From DASRAJ01 sp035638255 (lineage in GTDB: Bacteria > Bacteroidota > Bacteroidia > Chitinophagales > UBA10324): DNA of 64,000 bases. The notes beneath the pieces are model-generated. The model saw only the letters and a program-made list of their open reading frames with translations. It was not told the DNA's origin and searched no databases. Made by a program: the position numbers and the translations under genes. Shown in pieces: positions 25,070 through 33,570 of this stretch (positions are counted from its first letter, which is position 1; each line of letters starts with the position of its first letter). The stretch is taken from positions 131,533-195,532 of the forward strand of contig DASRAJ010000098.1 of the NCBI GenBank assembly GCA_035638255.1, given 5' to 3'.

Positions 25070-26812
25070 ATGGTATACGCCGTTACCTCAACAGAAAAAC
25101 ACAGATCCATTTCCGTGAAACTTCATCTTCTTTTTATCTCAGTGGCTTTAGTTTCGCTGAATCAAATTTCTTTTTCTCAAATCCCGCACTTTCGAAACCC
25201 TCTCGACATTCCCATTCGCCTCTCGGCCAACTTCGGCGACATTCGTGATGATCATTACCACACCGGCATTGATATTCGCACCAATGAAAAAATCGGCTTC
25301 AAAGTTTACGCGGCTGCTGATGGCTACATATCAAGAATAAAAATTTCTCCCTACGGCTATGGAAAAGTTTTGTACATCACGCATCCTGGCGGATACATCA
25401 CTGTGTACGGACACCTTGATCACTTTACTCCTGGAATAGACAAATACGTGCGAACACAACAGTATGCAAGTAAAAAGTTTGAGGTGGAAATGTTTCCCAA
25501 GCCAGGAGTCTTCCCGGTGAGGCAAGGCGATGTGATTGCGTATTCGGGAAACAGCGGCGGCAGCAGCGGACCGCATCTTCATTTTGAAATCCGGGATGCG
25601 GGCGGCGAAACGTTTCCGCTCAACCCCGAGAAATTTCTGCAAGTTGATGATTCGATTGCACCGCGCTTCAACAACCTCTTCGTGTACAACCTTTCTGCTT
25701 GCTGTGGACTGGCTGTTCCGCAATCTTTTATGGTGGTTGATACTGATAGTGTGATTCATTTAATTCCTGACACCCTTTTGGTGAATGACAACACGATCGG
25801 CTTTGGGGTTGATGCCGGAGATTTCATGAACACCTCAAACAGTGACCTCGGGGTGTATCTGCTTGAGGCATTTGCCGACAGCGCAAAATATTTCTCCATG
25901 AAATTTGACAGGCTGAGTTTTGAAAATGGCCGTTATGTGAATGCGCACGTGGATTACAGACTGTGGCAGCTAAGTGATACCATCGTAAGAAAATTATTTC
26001 TTCTGCCCGGCGATTACAACCCTATTTATGATTCAGTGAATTTCAGAGGCAGAATTTTTCTGGCTGACACTTTGGTTCACACCGTGCACATTCGAGCTGC
26101 CGATGAAAACGGAAATTCTTCTGACCTGAATTTTCATGTAAAGTATTCCGGGAAAAAAGTGCAACCTGAACTGCCTCAATCATTCAGCGCACACTTCTTA
26201 TTCAATCAGCCGAATTCATTTCAATCAGACAGCATGAAACTCACGCTGCCGGATCATGCTTTGTACGAGGATCTTTATTTCAATTATTCAGTCAGTGACA
26301 GCGGCACGGAAAATTATTTCTCTGCCATCCATCATGTGCATGATCCTTTTACATCCTTGCACGATGCGGGTGAACTCCAGCTCTTGCCGCGCTTTATTCC
26401 TGATTCGCTGAAGAAGAAAGCGGTGATTGTTTATCGCAACCAAAAGAAAAGACTCTCGGCGCGCACCACACATTGGGAAGGAAATTTTCTCGCAACAAAA
26501 ATCCATGACTTTGGTGATTATTTCGCGATGCTCGATACAATTCCGCCCGTGGTTTCAGTGATCGGGCTGCGGCAAAATCATTATCTGAGAAGAACAAAAA
26601 TTCTTTTCGTCGCCGCAGATAACCTAAGCGGAATCGGTTCATATAATGGTTATCTCGATGGCAAATGGATTCTGCTGGAGTACAGTGCTAAGTCCGATAA
26701 GCTCATTTGCAATCTTGATCGCCCGATAGCGAAAGGAAGACATCACTTGCGTTTAGTTGTGAGTGATGAGGTGAATAACAAAACGGTTTATACTTTTAAT
26801 TTCAGGAAATAA
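25070..26812 (+). CDS. secreted M23 (LytM) family metallopeptidase
   Basis: An envelope peptidoglycan endopeptidase or activator of about 580 residues. A signal peptide ends near SFSQIPH. The LytM domain (about residues 30-185) has the zinc ligands His and Asp in DHYHTGIDI and the HLH of SGPHLHFEIR, and is therefore probably active. The remaining 390 residues are a beta-rich accessory region of unknown fold, ending KGRHHLRLVVSDEVNNKTVYTFNF, which looks Ig-like. The ATG at 25070 lies 16 bp past the symporter stop; an alternative start at 25034 overlaps that gene. A strong hairpin follows the stop. Confidence 0.92.
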   Translation: MVYAVTSTEKHRSISVKLHLLFISVALVSLNQISFSQIPHFRNPLDIPIRLSANFGDIRDDHYHTGIDIRTNEKIGFKVYAAADGYISRIKISPYGYGKVLYITHPGGYITVYGHLDHFTPGIDKYVRTQQYASKKFEVEMFPKPGVFPVRQGDVIAYSGNSGGSSGPHLHFEIRDAGGETFPLNPEKFLQVDDSIAPRFNNLFVYNLSACCGLAVPQSFMVVDTDSVIHLIPDTLLVNDNTIGFGVDAGDFMNTSNSDLGVYLLEAFADSAKYFSMKFDRLSFENGRYVNAHVDYRLWQLSDTIVRKLFLLPGDYNPIYDSVNFRGRIFLADTLVHTVHIRAADENGNSSDLNFHVKYSGKKVQPELPQSFSAHFLFNQPNSFQSDSMKLTLPDHALYEDLYFNYSVSDSGTENYFSAIHHVHDPFTSLHDAGELQLLPRFIPDSLKKKAVIVYRNQKKRLSARTTHWEGNFLATKIHDFGDYFAMLDTIPPVVSVIGLRQNHYLRRTKILFVAADNLSGIGSYNGYLDGKWILLEYSAKSDKLICNLDRPIAKGRHHLRLVVSDEVNNKTVYTFNFRK

Positions 26813-26822
26813 CGATAAGAAT

Positions 26823-26857
26823 CCTTTTCCAAAGTTTTTTTTGAACTTTGGAAAAGG
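26823..26857. terminator. perfect 14-bp hairpin after the M23 gene
   Basis: CCTTTTCCAAAGTT pairs perfectly with AACTTTGGAAAAGG across a T-rich loop. No T-run follows on the plus strand, so it may be a processing or stability element rather than a classical terminator. Confidence 0.65.
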
Positions 26858-26879
26858 TCACGCACTAAAATAGTTTTCC

Positions 26880-27338
26880 ATGCTCAATGAAGGCGATAAA
26901 GCCCCTCCATTCAAATCAAAAGACCAAAACGGGAATGTAGTTTCTCTAAAAGATTTTTTGGGGAAGAAGGTCATTCTCTTTTTCTATCCCGAGGATGACA
27001 CTCCCACGTGCACGCAGGAAGCGTGCAACCTGCGCGATAACTATTCAATACTGAAGAAAAAAGGGTTCGTAATTCTTGGCGTGAGTCCGCAGGATGAAAG
27101 ATCTCACTTAAAATTCGCCGCAAAATTTCAACTGCCCTTTCCATTACTTGCCGATCCTGATCGAAAAATCACTGAAGCCTATGGCTGCTGGGGTCAGAAG
27201 AAATTATTCGGGTACGAGTACATGGGTGTGCTGAGAACTACCTTCATTATTGATGAAACAGGAAGGATTGAAAAGATATTTCGAAAAGTTCATTCTAAAA
27301 AACATACGCAGCAAATTCTCGACAGTTATTCAGTGTGA
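26880..27338 (+). CDS. bcp: thioredoxin-dependent peroxiredoxin, BCP type
   Basis: A cytoplasmic thiol peroxidase of 152 residues that reduces hydrogen and organic peroxides. The peroxidatic Cys44 lies in DDTPTCTQEAC and a resolving Cys49 five residues later, as in the E. coli-type BCP arrangement. Family motifs are KDFLGKKVILFFYPEDDTPTC, VSPQDERSHLKFAAKFQLPFPLLADPD and RTTFIIDETGRI. The peroxidatic motif is usually TPGCTKEAC, so PTC with Gly replaced by Thr is a mild variant. It stands alone behind the hairpin that ends the M23 gene. Confidence 0.95.
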   Translation: MLNEGDKAPPFKSKDQNGNVVSLKDFLGKKVILFFYPEDDTPTCTQEACNLRDNYSILKKKGFVILGVSPQDERSHLKFAAKFQLPFPLLADPDRKITEAYGCWGQKKLFGYEYMGVLRTTFIIDETGRIEKIFRKVHSKKHTQQILDSYSV

Positions 27339-27441
27339 AAGAACTCTCATTCAGTGTGTAAGATATGCTGCTCAGTAGCCCGCTGTTTGGCTATCGAATC
27401 TTTTCCTTCTATTTTTACCGGCTTTAGAAAACCCCTCCGAA

Positions 27442-28299
27442 GTGAAAATAAAAGCAATACTTATTCCCTTCGCTGTATTTGTTGCCGTCATTTTTCCGCT
27501 CTCACAAGTGTTTACGAATGCTGTTCAGCCCCCCGCAGGAAGAACGGGCTGCACTATAGGCACAACCGAAACAACTTGCGGGGCCAGCACTTGTCACAAC
27601 AACACCCCCAATACGGGTGGGGGGACTGTGACAGCTTCATTCAGTGATCCTGATTTTAAGTATACTCCCGGTCAAACGTATGATATGTCAGTGAGCACCA
27701 GTGAAAGCGGCAAGATAAAATTCGGATTTGAAATCACTTCTGTTGATGCCAATGGTGATTCTGTAGGAAACTTTATCATTCCTTCGGGCACAACTAATCT
27801 TTCAAAACCAACGATCGGTGCAGTCAACCACCGGAAGTATATGGGTCATAAAACGGCGAGTGCAACCAACAGCTGGAATTTCCAATGGAAAGCGCCGGCA
27901 ATTGACAAAGGGCAACTTTGCTTTTTTATCGCAAGCAATTGTGCAAACGGAAATGGAATGTCTTCGGGCGATCACATTTACACAACCTCCTTTTGCATTA
28001 CGGCTGACAGCGCCAGCGGAATTTTTTCTCATGAAACTATTGCCAATGCTTTTTCCATTCAAAGCATTGCAACTAATCAACTCACGCTGCAATACAATCA
28101 ACAGACGAATGACCGTGTACTCATTCGTTTGTATAATTTAAATGGTGAAGTGCTTCAAACTTTGTTTGACGGAAATGAAGTCCAGGGTTTGCAAACACAT
28201 TCGTTCAGATTGACACACTCGTTGTCAAGCGGATTGTACTTAGTTCGCTACTCTTCCGGCTATGCTGACGTAGCGAAGAAAATTTTTATTCAGAAATAG
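27442..28299 (+). CDS. secreted choice-of-anchor V protein with T9SS-like C-terminus
   Basis: A 285-residue exported protein, translation starting at GTG (27442). After a signal peptide (hydrophobic IPFAVFVAVIFPLSQVF) comes the segment NAVQPPAGRTGC...TCGASTCHNN, the hallmark of the choice-of-anchor V (reeler-like) group. The usual family form is TCxxCH, whereas here the spacing is C-x4-CH, so haem attachment is doubtful. A beta-sandwich follows (about 60-190). The last 75 residues (LTLQYNQQTNDRVLIRLYNLNGEVL to KKIFIQK) look like a T9SS sorting domain. It is followed after 21 bp by a lipoprotein gene and by a YceI gene, suggesting one unit. Confidence 0.85.
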   Translation: MKIKAILIPFAVFVAVIFPLSQVFTNAVQPPAGRTGCTIGTTETTCGASTCHNNTPNTGGGTVTASFSDPDFKYTPGQTYDMSVSTSESGKIKFGFEITSVDANGDSVGNFIIPSGTTNLSKPTIGAVNHRKYMGHKTASATNSWNFQWKAPAIDKGQLCFFIASNCANGNGMSSGDHIYTTSFCITADSASGIFSHETIANAFSIQSIATNQLTLQYNQQTNDRVLIRLYNLNGEVLQTLFDGNEVQGLQTHSFRLTHSLSSGLYLVRYSSGYADVAKKIFIQK

Positions 28300-28320
28300 A
28301 AATAAAGTATTCCAACAGTT

Positions 28321-28728
28321 ATGAAATTATCATACGTTATTTTGATTGCAATTTGTTTTGCCGTTCATCTTTCTTCCTGCACGTGGGATAATGCGGAGCA
28401 CACTGCTTGTCCGCCGGATGTTGCTTGTACAAACTTCGGGCAGGATACCATTTCATACAGCCAGGATATTGTACCGATCATGACAACCTATTGTACTGCG
28501 GGAGGAGACACTTTAGGGGATTGCCATCAAGCCACTTCCTCTCTCGGTTTTGATTATACGACTTACGAGGGGCTCGCCTTATACCTTCCGGATATTTTCA
28601 ATTATTATGTATTGGATCCGGCTACGGCCACAATGCCTAAATCCATCACTCACGGACCTACACAACTAACTTGTTGCGATAAAGAAAAACTTTCACTATG
28701 GATTGCTCAGGGTTTTCCGAATAATTAG
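28321..28728 (+). CDS. lipoprotein with degenerate cytochrome-like domain
   Basis: A 135-residue lipoprotein. The N-terminal hydrophobic stretch ends with a lipobox LSSC, placing the acylated Cys at about residue 20. The mature part (DTISYSQDIVPIMTTYC...GDCHQATSSLGFDYTTYEGLALYL) follows the layout of Bacteroidota cytochrome-c-like proteins, in which SYSxDIxPI precedes a CxxCH haem site. Here the Cys pair is separated by about nine residues (TYC-T-A-G-G-D-T-L-G-D-CH), so a normal c-type haem motif is missing. It may be a non-haem relative. It sits between the choice-of-anchor V gene and a YceI gene on the same strand. Confidence 0.82.
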   Translation: MKLSYVILIAICFAVHLSSCTWDNAEHTACPPDVACTNFGQDTISYSQDIVPIMTTYCTAGGDTLGDCHQATSSLGFDYTTYEGLALYLPDIFNYYVLDPATATMPKSITHGPTQLTCCDKEKLSLWIAQGFPNN

Positions 28729-28780
28729 TGGTACGCTTCTTGGCAATAGCTGCTAACAAAAACTCAAAACCATTTCTGTC

Positions 28781-29329
28781 ATGAAATCATTTCTGTTGTT
28801 TCTTCTTTCAATAGTTTTTTATTTTTCTGCAACAGCCCAGTATGTTTACCTTGATACAACAGGAACCGTTTCATTTTTTTCTGAAACTGTTGTCGAAGAT
28901 ATTGATGCTACCTCAAATCAGGCAGTGGATGCCATGAACATCAAAACAAAAGCTGTTTTTTTTAAAGTGCGAATGTCAACCCTGAAGTTCAAGAAAGCTC
29001 TTATGCAGGAGCATTTCAATGAAAACTATATGGAAAGTGATAAATATCCCTTTGCCATTTTTCAGGGCAACATTGATCAGGATATTGATTTAACGAAAGA
29101 CGGAACCTACCAGGTCACCGTCACCGGTACTTTGACGATTCACGGAGTTGCGCAGAATAGAACCATTCCGGGAACGGTAGTAGTGAGCGGAAAAAGTATT
29201 GATGTCACAAGCTCTTTCGATGTAAAGGTTGCTGATCACCAGATCAGGATCCCCACCATCGTTACCGAGCACATTGCAGAGTCAGTGAAGGTAAAAGTTC
29301 ACAGCGTGCTCACGCCGGCTCAGAGATAA
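28781..29329 (+). CDS. YceI family periplasmic protein
   Basis: A 182-residue lipocalin-like protein of the YceI family, which binds polyisoprenoid or other hydrophobic ligands in the periplasm. A signal peptide ends near SATAQY. Family segments are GTVSFFSETVVEDIDATSNQAVDAMN, VFFKVRMSTLKFKKALMQEHFNENYMESDKYPFAIFQG, and YQVTVTGTLTIHGVAQNRTIPG, where the conserved TIHG is clear. The C-terminus ends ESVKVKVHSVLTPAQR. It probably shares a transcript with the upstream lipoprotein gene, 52 bp away. The actual ligand is unknown. Confidence 0.92.
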   Translation: MKSFLLFLLSIVFYFSATAQYVYLDTTGTVSFFSETVVEDIDATSNQAVDAMNIKTKAVFFKVRMSTLKFKKALMQEHFNENYMESDKYPFAIFQGNIDQDIDLTKDGTYQVTVTGTLTIHGVAQNRTIPGTVVVSGKSIDVTSSFDVKVADHQIRIPTIVTEHIAESVKVKVHSVLTPAQR

Positions 29330-29537
29330 TTTTTGATGAAGATCGCTTAAAGGAAAATCGGCCCCGTATACCATCTGAAAAAAATATCCCGTCATCGAAC
29401 GAAAGTTTTTTCACCAATCACTCTTGAAGTGTGCGCACCTGATAAATTTTTTTCTTTCCTCCGAAAATAATTTGCCGAACTTTAAACTCTGCAATGTTTT
29501 TGCAACGTAAATATTCATTACCTAACTTTTTTCCCCT

Positions 29538-30470
29538 ATGAGAAAAACACTTTACACTTTTGTAATTCTTTTTTTAATCGCGCGCGTAGCCATTGCACAA
29601 GATGACCTTTCTGCCATCGTCAATGAAAATACCGAGGTGCCGAAAAAAGAATTTGTAACAGCGACGTTTAAAGGCCTGCGCATTATTAATGCGCAAACAA
29701 TTGAAACAGCCAAGAAGCATAACTTACAGTTCAATGTTCAGCATCGCTTTGGTGATATAGGAGGCAGGGCGGGCGGCGTCCATACCTTCTTCGGACTTGA
29801 CCAGGCAAAGGATATTCGAATTTCATTTGACTATGGCATCACGGATCGCCTTCAACTCGGAGTAGGGCATTCAAGAGGACAAGAACCATATACTGAGCTA
29901 TATGATGGCAGCGCTAAGTTTAAGTTGCTCCGGCAAACAACAGACAGCAAAATGCCGCTAAGCATCACTTTGTTTGGTGTTGGAGCAGTGACCGGAAGAG
30001 TATCTAAAACTGACAGCAGCGATGCTGACTTCCACGATAGTTTCTCGCACCGTTTTTCATACGTTACACAGATGGTCCTTGCGCGCAAGTTTTCACCCCG
30101 GTTTTCATTCGAACTGATTCCCTCCTGGGTGCATCGCAACTACGTTCCGTTTGATCAGAAGAACGATATGTTTTTCCTGGGAGCAGGTATGCGTCTTAAA
30201 TTCACAAAGCGCTTCGCATTTATTATTGATTACTTCCACGACTTCAGAGATCCGAAAGACAGCACCGGGCATACCATTTTATATGATCCGCTGAGCGTAG
30301 GAGTTGAAATCGAAACCGGGGGTCACGTGTTTCAGCTCACCTTCACGAACTCCACCGGTATCCTTGAAAATACCTTCCTGCCATTTACAAGATCAAACTG
30401 GCTGAACGGACAATTCCGCTGGGGATTTAATCTCACAAGGAATTTTGTGATCGGAGGAAAAAACTATTAG
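29538..30470 (+). CDS. DUF5777 family outer-membrane beta-barrel protein
   Basis: A 310-residue exported protein. The signal peptide ends near AIAQDD. The mature chain opens with TFKGLRIINAQTIETAKKHNLQFNVQHRFGDIGGRAGGVHTFFGLDQAKDIRISFDYGITDRLQLGVGHSRGQEPY, the DUF5777 pattern. Alternating hydrophobic/aromatic strands continue throughout and end at WGFNLTRNFVIGGKNY, which suggests an outer-membrane barrel. Proteins of this family usually follow c-type cytochrome-like or YceI-like genes in Bacteroidota; here a YceI gene and a cytochrome-like lipoprotein precede it, so the four genes probably act together in an unknown envelope process. A terminator follows. Confidence 0.9.
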   Translation: MRKTLYTFVILFLIARVAIAQDDLSAIVNENTEVPKKEFVTATFKGLRIINAQTIETAKKHNLQFNVQHRFGDIGGRAGGVHTFFGLDQAKDIRISFDYGITDRLQLGVGHSRGQEPYTELYDGSAKFKLLRQTTDSKMPLSITLFGVGAVTGRVSKTDSSDADFHDSFSHRFSYVTQMVLARKFSPRFSFELIPSWVHRNYVPFDQKNDMFFLGAGMRLKFTKRFAFIIDYFHDFRDPKDSTGHTILYDPLSVGVEIETGGHVFQLTFTNSTGILENTFLPFTRSNWLNGQFRWGFNLTRNFVIGGKNY

Positions 30471-30495
30471 GCTGAATAGAATTCTTTTCAAATAG

Positions 30496-30526
30496 AAGCT
30501 GTCTCAAACCCGGGGCAGCTTTTTTG
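30496..30526 (+). terminator. intrinsic terminator after the DUF5777 gene
   Basis: A 10-bp stem, AAGCTGTCTC / GGGGCAGCTT with two G-T pairs, and a 6-nt loop are followed by T5. It ends the choice-of-anchor V to DUF5777 group. Confidence 0.85.
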
Positions 30527-30562
30527 TTTCAAAAAGAGATCGATCCAAAGCAATTCTCAATC

Positions 30563-30590
30563 TGAAATTCCAAATTTCAAATTTCAAACT
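30563..30590. repeat. AAATTTC micro-repeat
   Basis: Imperfect 7-bp units (GAAATTCC, AAATTTC, AAATTTC, AAACTCG) lie upstream of the XRE regulator promoter. Confidence 0.5.
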
Positions 30591-30622
30591 CGCCTCAAAT
30601 CAAATGACGGTATTGCAATCCA

Positions 30623-30654
30623 TTTGTGTGATTGTAATTTAATCAATAGCTTTG
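30623..30654 (+). promoter_or_regulatory. Bacteroidota promoter of the XRE-S24 regulator
   Basis: TTTG at 30623-30626 and TAGCTTTG at 30647-30654 are separated by 20 bp, a full consensus match. An AT-rich imperfect palindrome, ATTGTAATTTAATCAAT (30631-30647), lies between them and could be an autoregulatory operator. Confidence 0.7.
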
Positions 30655-30685
30655 AATCGGAAAGAACCTTTTAACTAATTTAATC

Positions 30686-31501
30686 ATGATCTTCAATACC
30701 AACATCAAGATCCTGCGTACGCGCCGGAATAAAACACAGGACACGGTATCGCGCGAACTGAGCATGAGCCGCTCGACTTTAAACAGCTATGAGAATGGCA
30801 GCGTAAAAAATCCTACTCTCGACGCATTACTCGGCTTCTCGCGATACTTCAAAGTTTCGATTGACACGCTTGTGAAAATTGATTTGAGCAAGCTCTCACA
30901 GTTTCAGCTCTCAGAACTCGAGCGCGGGCACGATGTGTTTGTGACGGGAAGCAAACTGCGTGTGCTCGCCACCACTGTTGACAGCAGCAACAAAGAGAAC
31001 ATCGAAGTGGTGCCGCTGAAAGCAAAAGCCGGTTACAAGAATGGCTACGCTGATCCCGACTACATCAAGAAGCTTCCAACATTTCAATTGCCAATTCTTT
31101 TCAATGACCGCAAGTACCGGATGTTCCAGATTGAAGGTGATTCGATGCTTCCCATTCCCGACAAAAGTTTTGTGATTGGCGAGTATGTAGAGAATTGGTA
31201 TGACATCAAAAATGGCAGCGCTTATATTCTCCTCACGAAAGATGACGGCATCGTGTTCAAGATCGTGACCAATGAATTGAAGCGAAGAAAGAAACTCGTG
31301 CTGCATTCACTCAATCCCGAATACAAACCGTGCGAGCTTGAGGTGCAGGATGTGAAAGAGGTGTGGAAGTTCTGTAATTACATCAGCAGTGAAATGCCGG
31401 AACCGGTGCAGCAGAAAGATGAGTTGCTGCAGTGGGTTGTAAAAATGGAGGAAGAACTTATGGTGATGAAGAATAGGTTAAGAGAAGAAGCCGTGATTTA
31501 A
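30686..31501 (+). CDS. XRE-type HTH regulator with S24/LexA-like autoprotease domain
   Basis: A 271-residue repressor-like protein. The N-terminal HTH is NIKILRTRRNKTQDTVSRELSMSRSTLNSYENGSVKNPTLDALLGFSRYF (about residues 6-56). The C-terminal half is an S24 domain: Ser153 in EGDSMLP and Lys192 in GIVFKIV form the expected catalytic dyad, and Ala115-Gly116 in KAKAGYKNG is a candidate cleavage site with normal spacing. It therefore could be a stress-responsive repressor like LexA or a phage CI, although no prophage genes are near. A complete promoter lies upstream. Its stop abuts the stop of the convergent secreted-protein gene with no base between them. Confidence 0.9.
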   Translation: MIFNTNIKILRTRRNKTQDTVSRELSMSRSTLNSYENGSVKNPTLDALLGFSRYFKVSIDTLVKIDLSKLSQFQLSELERGHDVFVTGSKLRVLATTVDSSNKENIEVVPLKAKAGYKNGYADPDYIKKLPTFQLPILFNDRKYRMFQIEGDSMLPIPDKSFVIGEYVENWYDIKNGSAYILLTKDDGIVFKIVTNELKRRKKLVLHSLNPEYKPCELEVQDVKEVWKFCNYISSEMPEPVQQKDELLQWVVKMEEELMVMKNRLREEAVI

Positions 31502-33373
31502 TCACCTCCCTGCCTTCACAATCCTTCTCGCTACAATTCCTTCACCCGTTTGAATCAAACAAACGTAAACTCCCTCTGCAAGCGATGATGCGTCGAATGA
31601 AAAATGATTGATGCCTGCTGATGCGTGATCAAAGTTTTCCGAAAGCACTTTTCTTCCGCACACATCATACAAATTGATGGTGATGGCTTCATCGTCCTGC
31701 AATGGCAGCAAAATGCTGAGTTCATTACTGAAGGGATTCGGAAATATCTTTACAGGATCTTCTTCGGTTGATGAGAACTCATCCGTCCCTCTGCATGCTC
31801 CGTTTGTGCTAAAGGTGTACCATGGGGAAAAAGCGGTAACTGTTCCTGAAGTACATTTTGCTTTCAGCCTGAATTTATAGGAGGTGCAGGAAGTAAGCCC
31901 CGTTAAATTATAATAGTTCACCTTAGGAACAAATGATAGTAGCTGATTAGTACTGAGGTTTTTTAACTTGAGCGTGTAAGAGTTTGCATACTCATCACTC
32001 CAATGCAGTGTTGCCGAAGTGGGATTGATATTATCTGCTGATAAATTGGTTGGAGCCGCACAGTCCGGCAGCGAGGTGTTCTTCAGACTTGTATTCAGGA
32101 TGGTATTTACTCCGCTGCTCAAACTTACTTTCGTAAAGGTTCTTGTCCAGTAGCCGGTTTTGGAAAAGGTAATGGTGTATTTTGCTGCTGTAGCATAACC
32201 TGTGGCATACGCGCCTGAAAGATTGGTGGTGGTAGTTGCATCCGTGGCATTTACAATGGTCACTGTTACTCCGTTCAATGCGGTGCCTGTCGAGTAATCG
32301 GTGACGGTGCCTGTGAGATAACAGGCCTGCTTGTAAGTAACGCCGAGAACAAACAGCCCCTGCTCGATGTCTGCGGCAATAATATTACCTGAAGGAAGAA
32401 AGGCATACGCTTCCCAACAACCATTATAACCGCTTCCGGTCAAAGGACTCGTGTCATAATTTCCAACTTTAATCAGGTTATCAGGATGAGTAGCATCAGC
32501 GATGACGACGCCATCGCGGTAATAAGCGATCACTAAAAAATTCCCTTTCACATGCACATTGTGGCCGATGCTGCTGGTACCGGGATTTGCCTGGAAGCGA
32601 TCCAGTTCCGTGATGTTCGACAGATCCGAAACATCGTAAGAGGTCACATACGAATTGGTGACTTCATCAGTCGTGAATAAATATTTTCCATTGTTGGATG
32701 GTACCGCATTGTGATTGAAATTTCCCGGGGTGCTTTGTTGCGCAAGAAGAACTGGATTTGATTTGTCAGAAACATCAATCGCTCTGAACCATCCCTGGTA
32801 AATTTCAGAAGTCCACATGGTGTCACCTCTTACATAACAGTCATGAACATAGTGGTCTGTGTATTGACCAACGTAGGTAGGGTTCATCGGATCCGTGTTG
32901 AGATCGAGAAAGACCACGCCGCCGCTTGCAATGTTTGATCCGTTCACGTAACAGATTCCGTGCTCATCAATCCAGAGCGTGTGACCTGTGTGAAGGTTGA
33001 GTGATCCGCCGGTGAAATTTACGTAGGTGACTGAGCCGGGCAAATTGCTCAGATCAACAATAAGCATTCCCCCGCCGCTTTCATTCACTACATAGGCATA
33101 GTGGCTCCACGTTTTTATTTCATGCCACGAAGAGCTGTTAGTAGCTACAAACTGCACCTCCGTTGGAGTTGCAGGAACAGTGACGTCAACAATGGACAAG
33201 CCGCCGTAAGCGCCAACCAATGCATACTCTTTTCCATTGGCAGCATAACCCCAAAGTGAAGCGAGGCTGCTTGAGTAGGTGAGTTGACCCAGAAAAGTCA
33301 TGTTGAGTTGCGCAAAAGATGAAGCGCTGAACATGCAAAGGATAATGATGAGAGAAACGGAAAGTTTTTTCAT
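31502..33373 (-). CDS. secreted choice-of-anchor B protein with CarboxypepD, FN3 and T9SS domains
   Basis: A 623-residue protein. Its signal peptide ends near SSFAQLN. The N-terminal about 330 residues form a choice-of-anchor B propeller (ALVGAYGGLSIVDVTVPATPTEVQFV, then HEIKTWSHYAYVVNESGGGMLIVDLS, and HDCYVRGDTMWTSEIYQGWFRAIDVSDKSNPVLLAQ). A carboxypeptidase-regulatory-like domain follows (about 355-435, ACYLTGTVTDYSTGTALNGVTVTI), then a fibronectin III domain (about 445-535, APTNLSADNINPTSATLHWSDE) and a type A T9SS domain (KIFPNPFSNELSILL to RRIVKAGR). It is transcribed toward the XRE regulator with zero spacing. The role is unknown; choice-of-anchor B proteins are surface proteins in Bacteroidota. 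Confidence 0.92.
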   Translation of the reverse strand: MKKLSVSLIIILCMFSASSFAQLNMTFLGQLTYSSSLASLWGYAANGKEYALVGAYGGLSIVDVTVPATPTEVQFVATNSSSWHEIKTWSHYAYVVNESGGGMLIVDLSNLPGSVTYVNFTGGSLNLHTGHTLWIDEHGICYVNGSNIASGGVVFLDLNTDPMNPTYVGQYTDHYVHDCYVRGDTMWTSEIYQGWFRAIDVSDKSNPVLLAQQSTPGNFNHNAVPSNNGKYLFTTDEVTNSYVTSYDVSDLSNITELDRFQANPGTSSIGHNVHVKGNFLVIAYYRDGVVIADATHPDNLIKVGNYDTSPLTGSGYNGCWEAYAFLPSGNIIAADIEQGLFVLGVTYKQACYLTGTVTDYSTGTALNGVTVTIVNATDATTTTNLSGAYATGYATAAKYTITFSKTGYWTRTFTKVSLSSGVNTILNTSLKNTSLPDCAAPTNLSADNINPTSATLHWSDEYANSYTLKLKNLSTNQLLSFVPKVNYYNLTGLTSCTSYKFRLKAKCTSGTVTAFSPWYTFSTNGACRGTDEFSSTEEDPVKIFPNPFSNELSILLPLQDDEAITINLYDVCGRKVLSENFDHASAGINHFSFDASSLAEGVYVCLIQTGEGIVARRIVKAGR

Positions 33374-33570
33374 AAAAATTATTTTTGAAATGACGTGATG
33401 AAATTAGAATAAGGTTTCTAATTATTTCAGGAAGAAATTCATGAAGCGGAAATATATATCGCTTACTCTCTTCCATGCTGACCCGGACAAGTCAAAACCA
33501 AACCTTAGGCTGATACTTATGCGCAATACTGCATTACTGTCAAAGATTGTCAGGATTTGAAAGAAAGATT

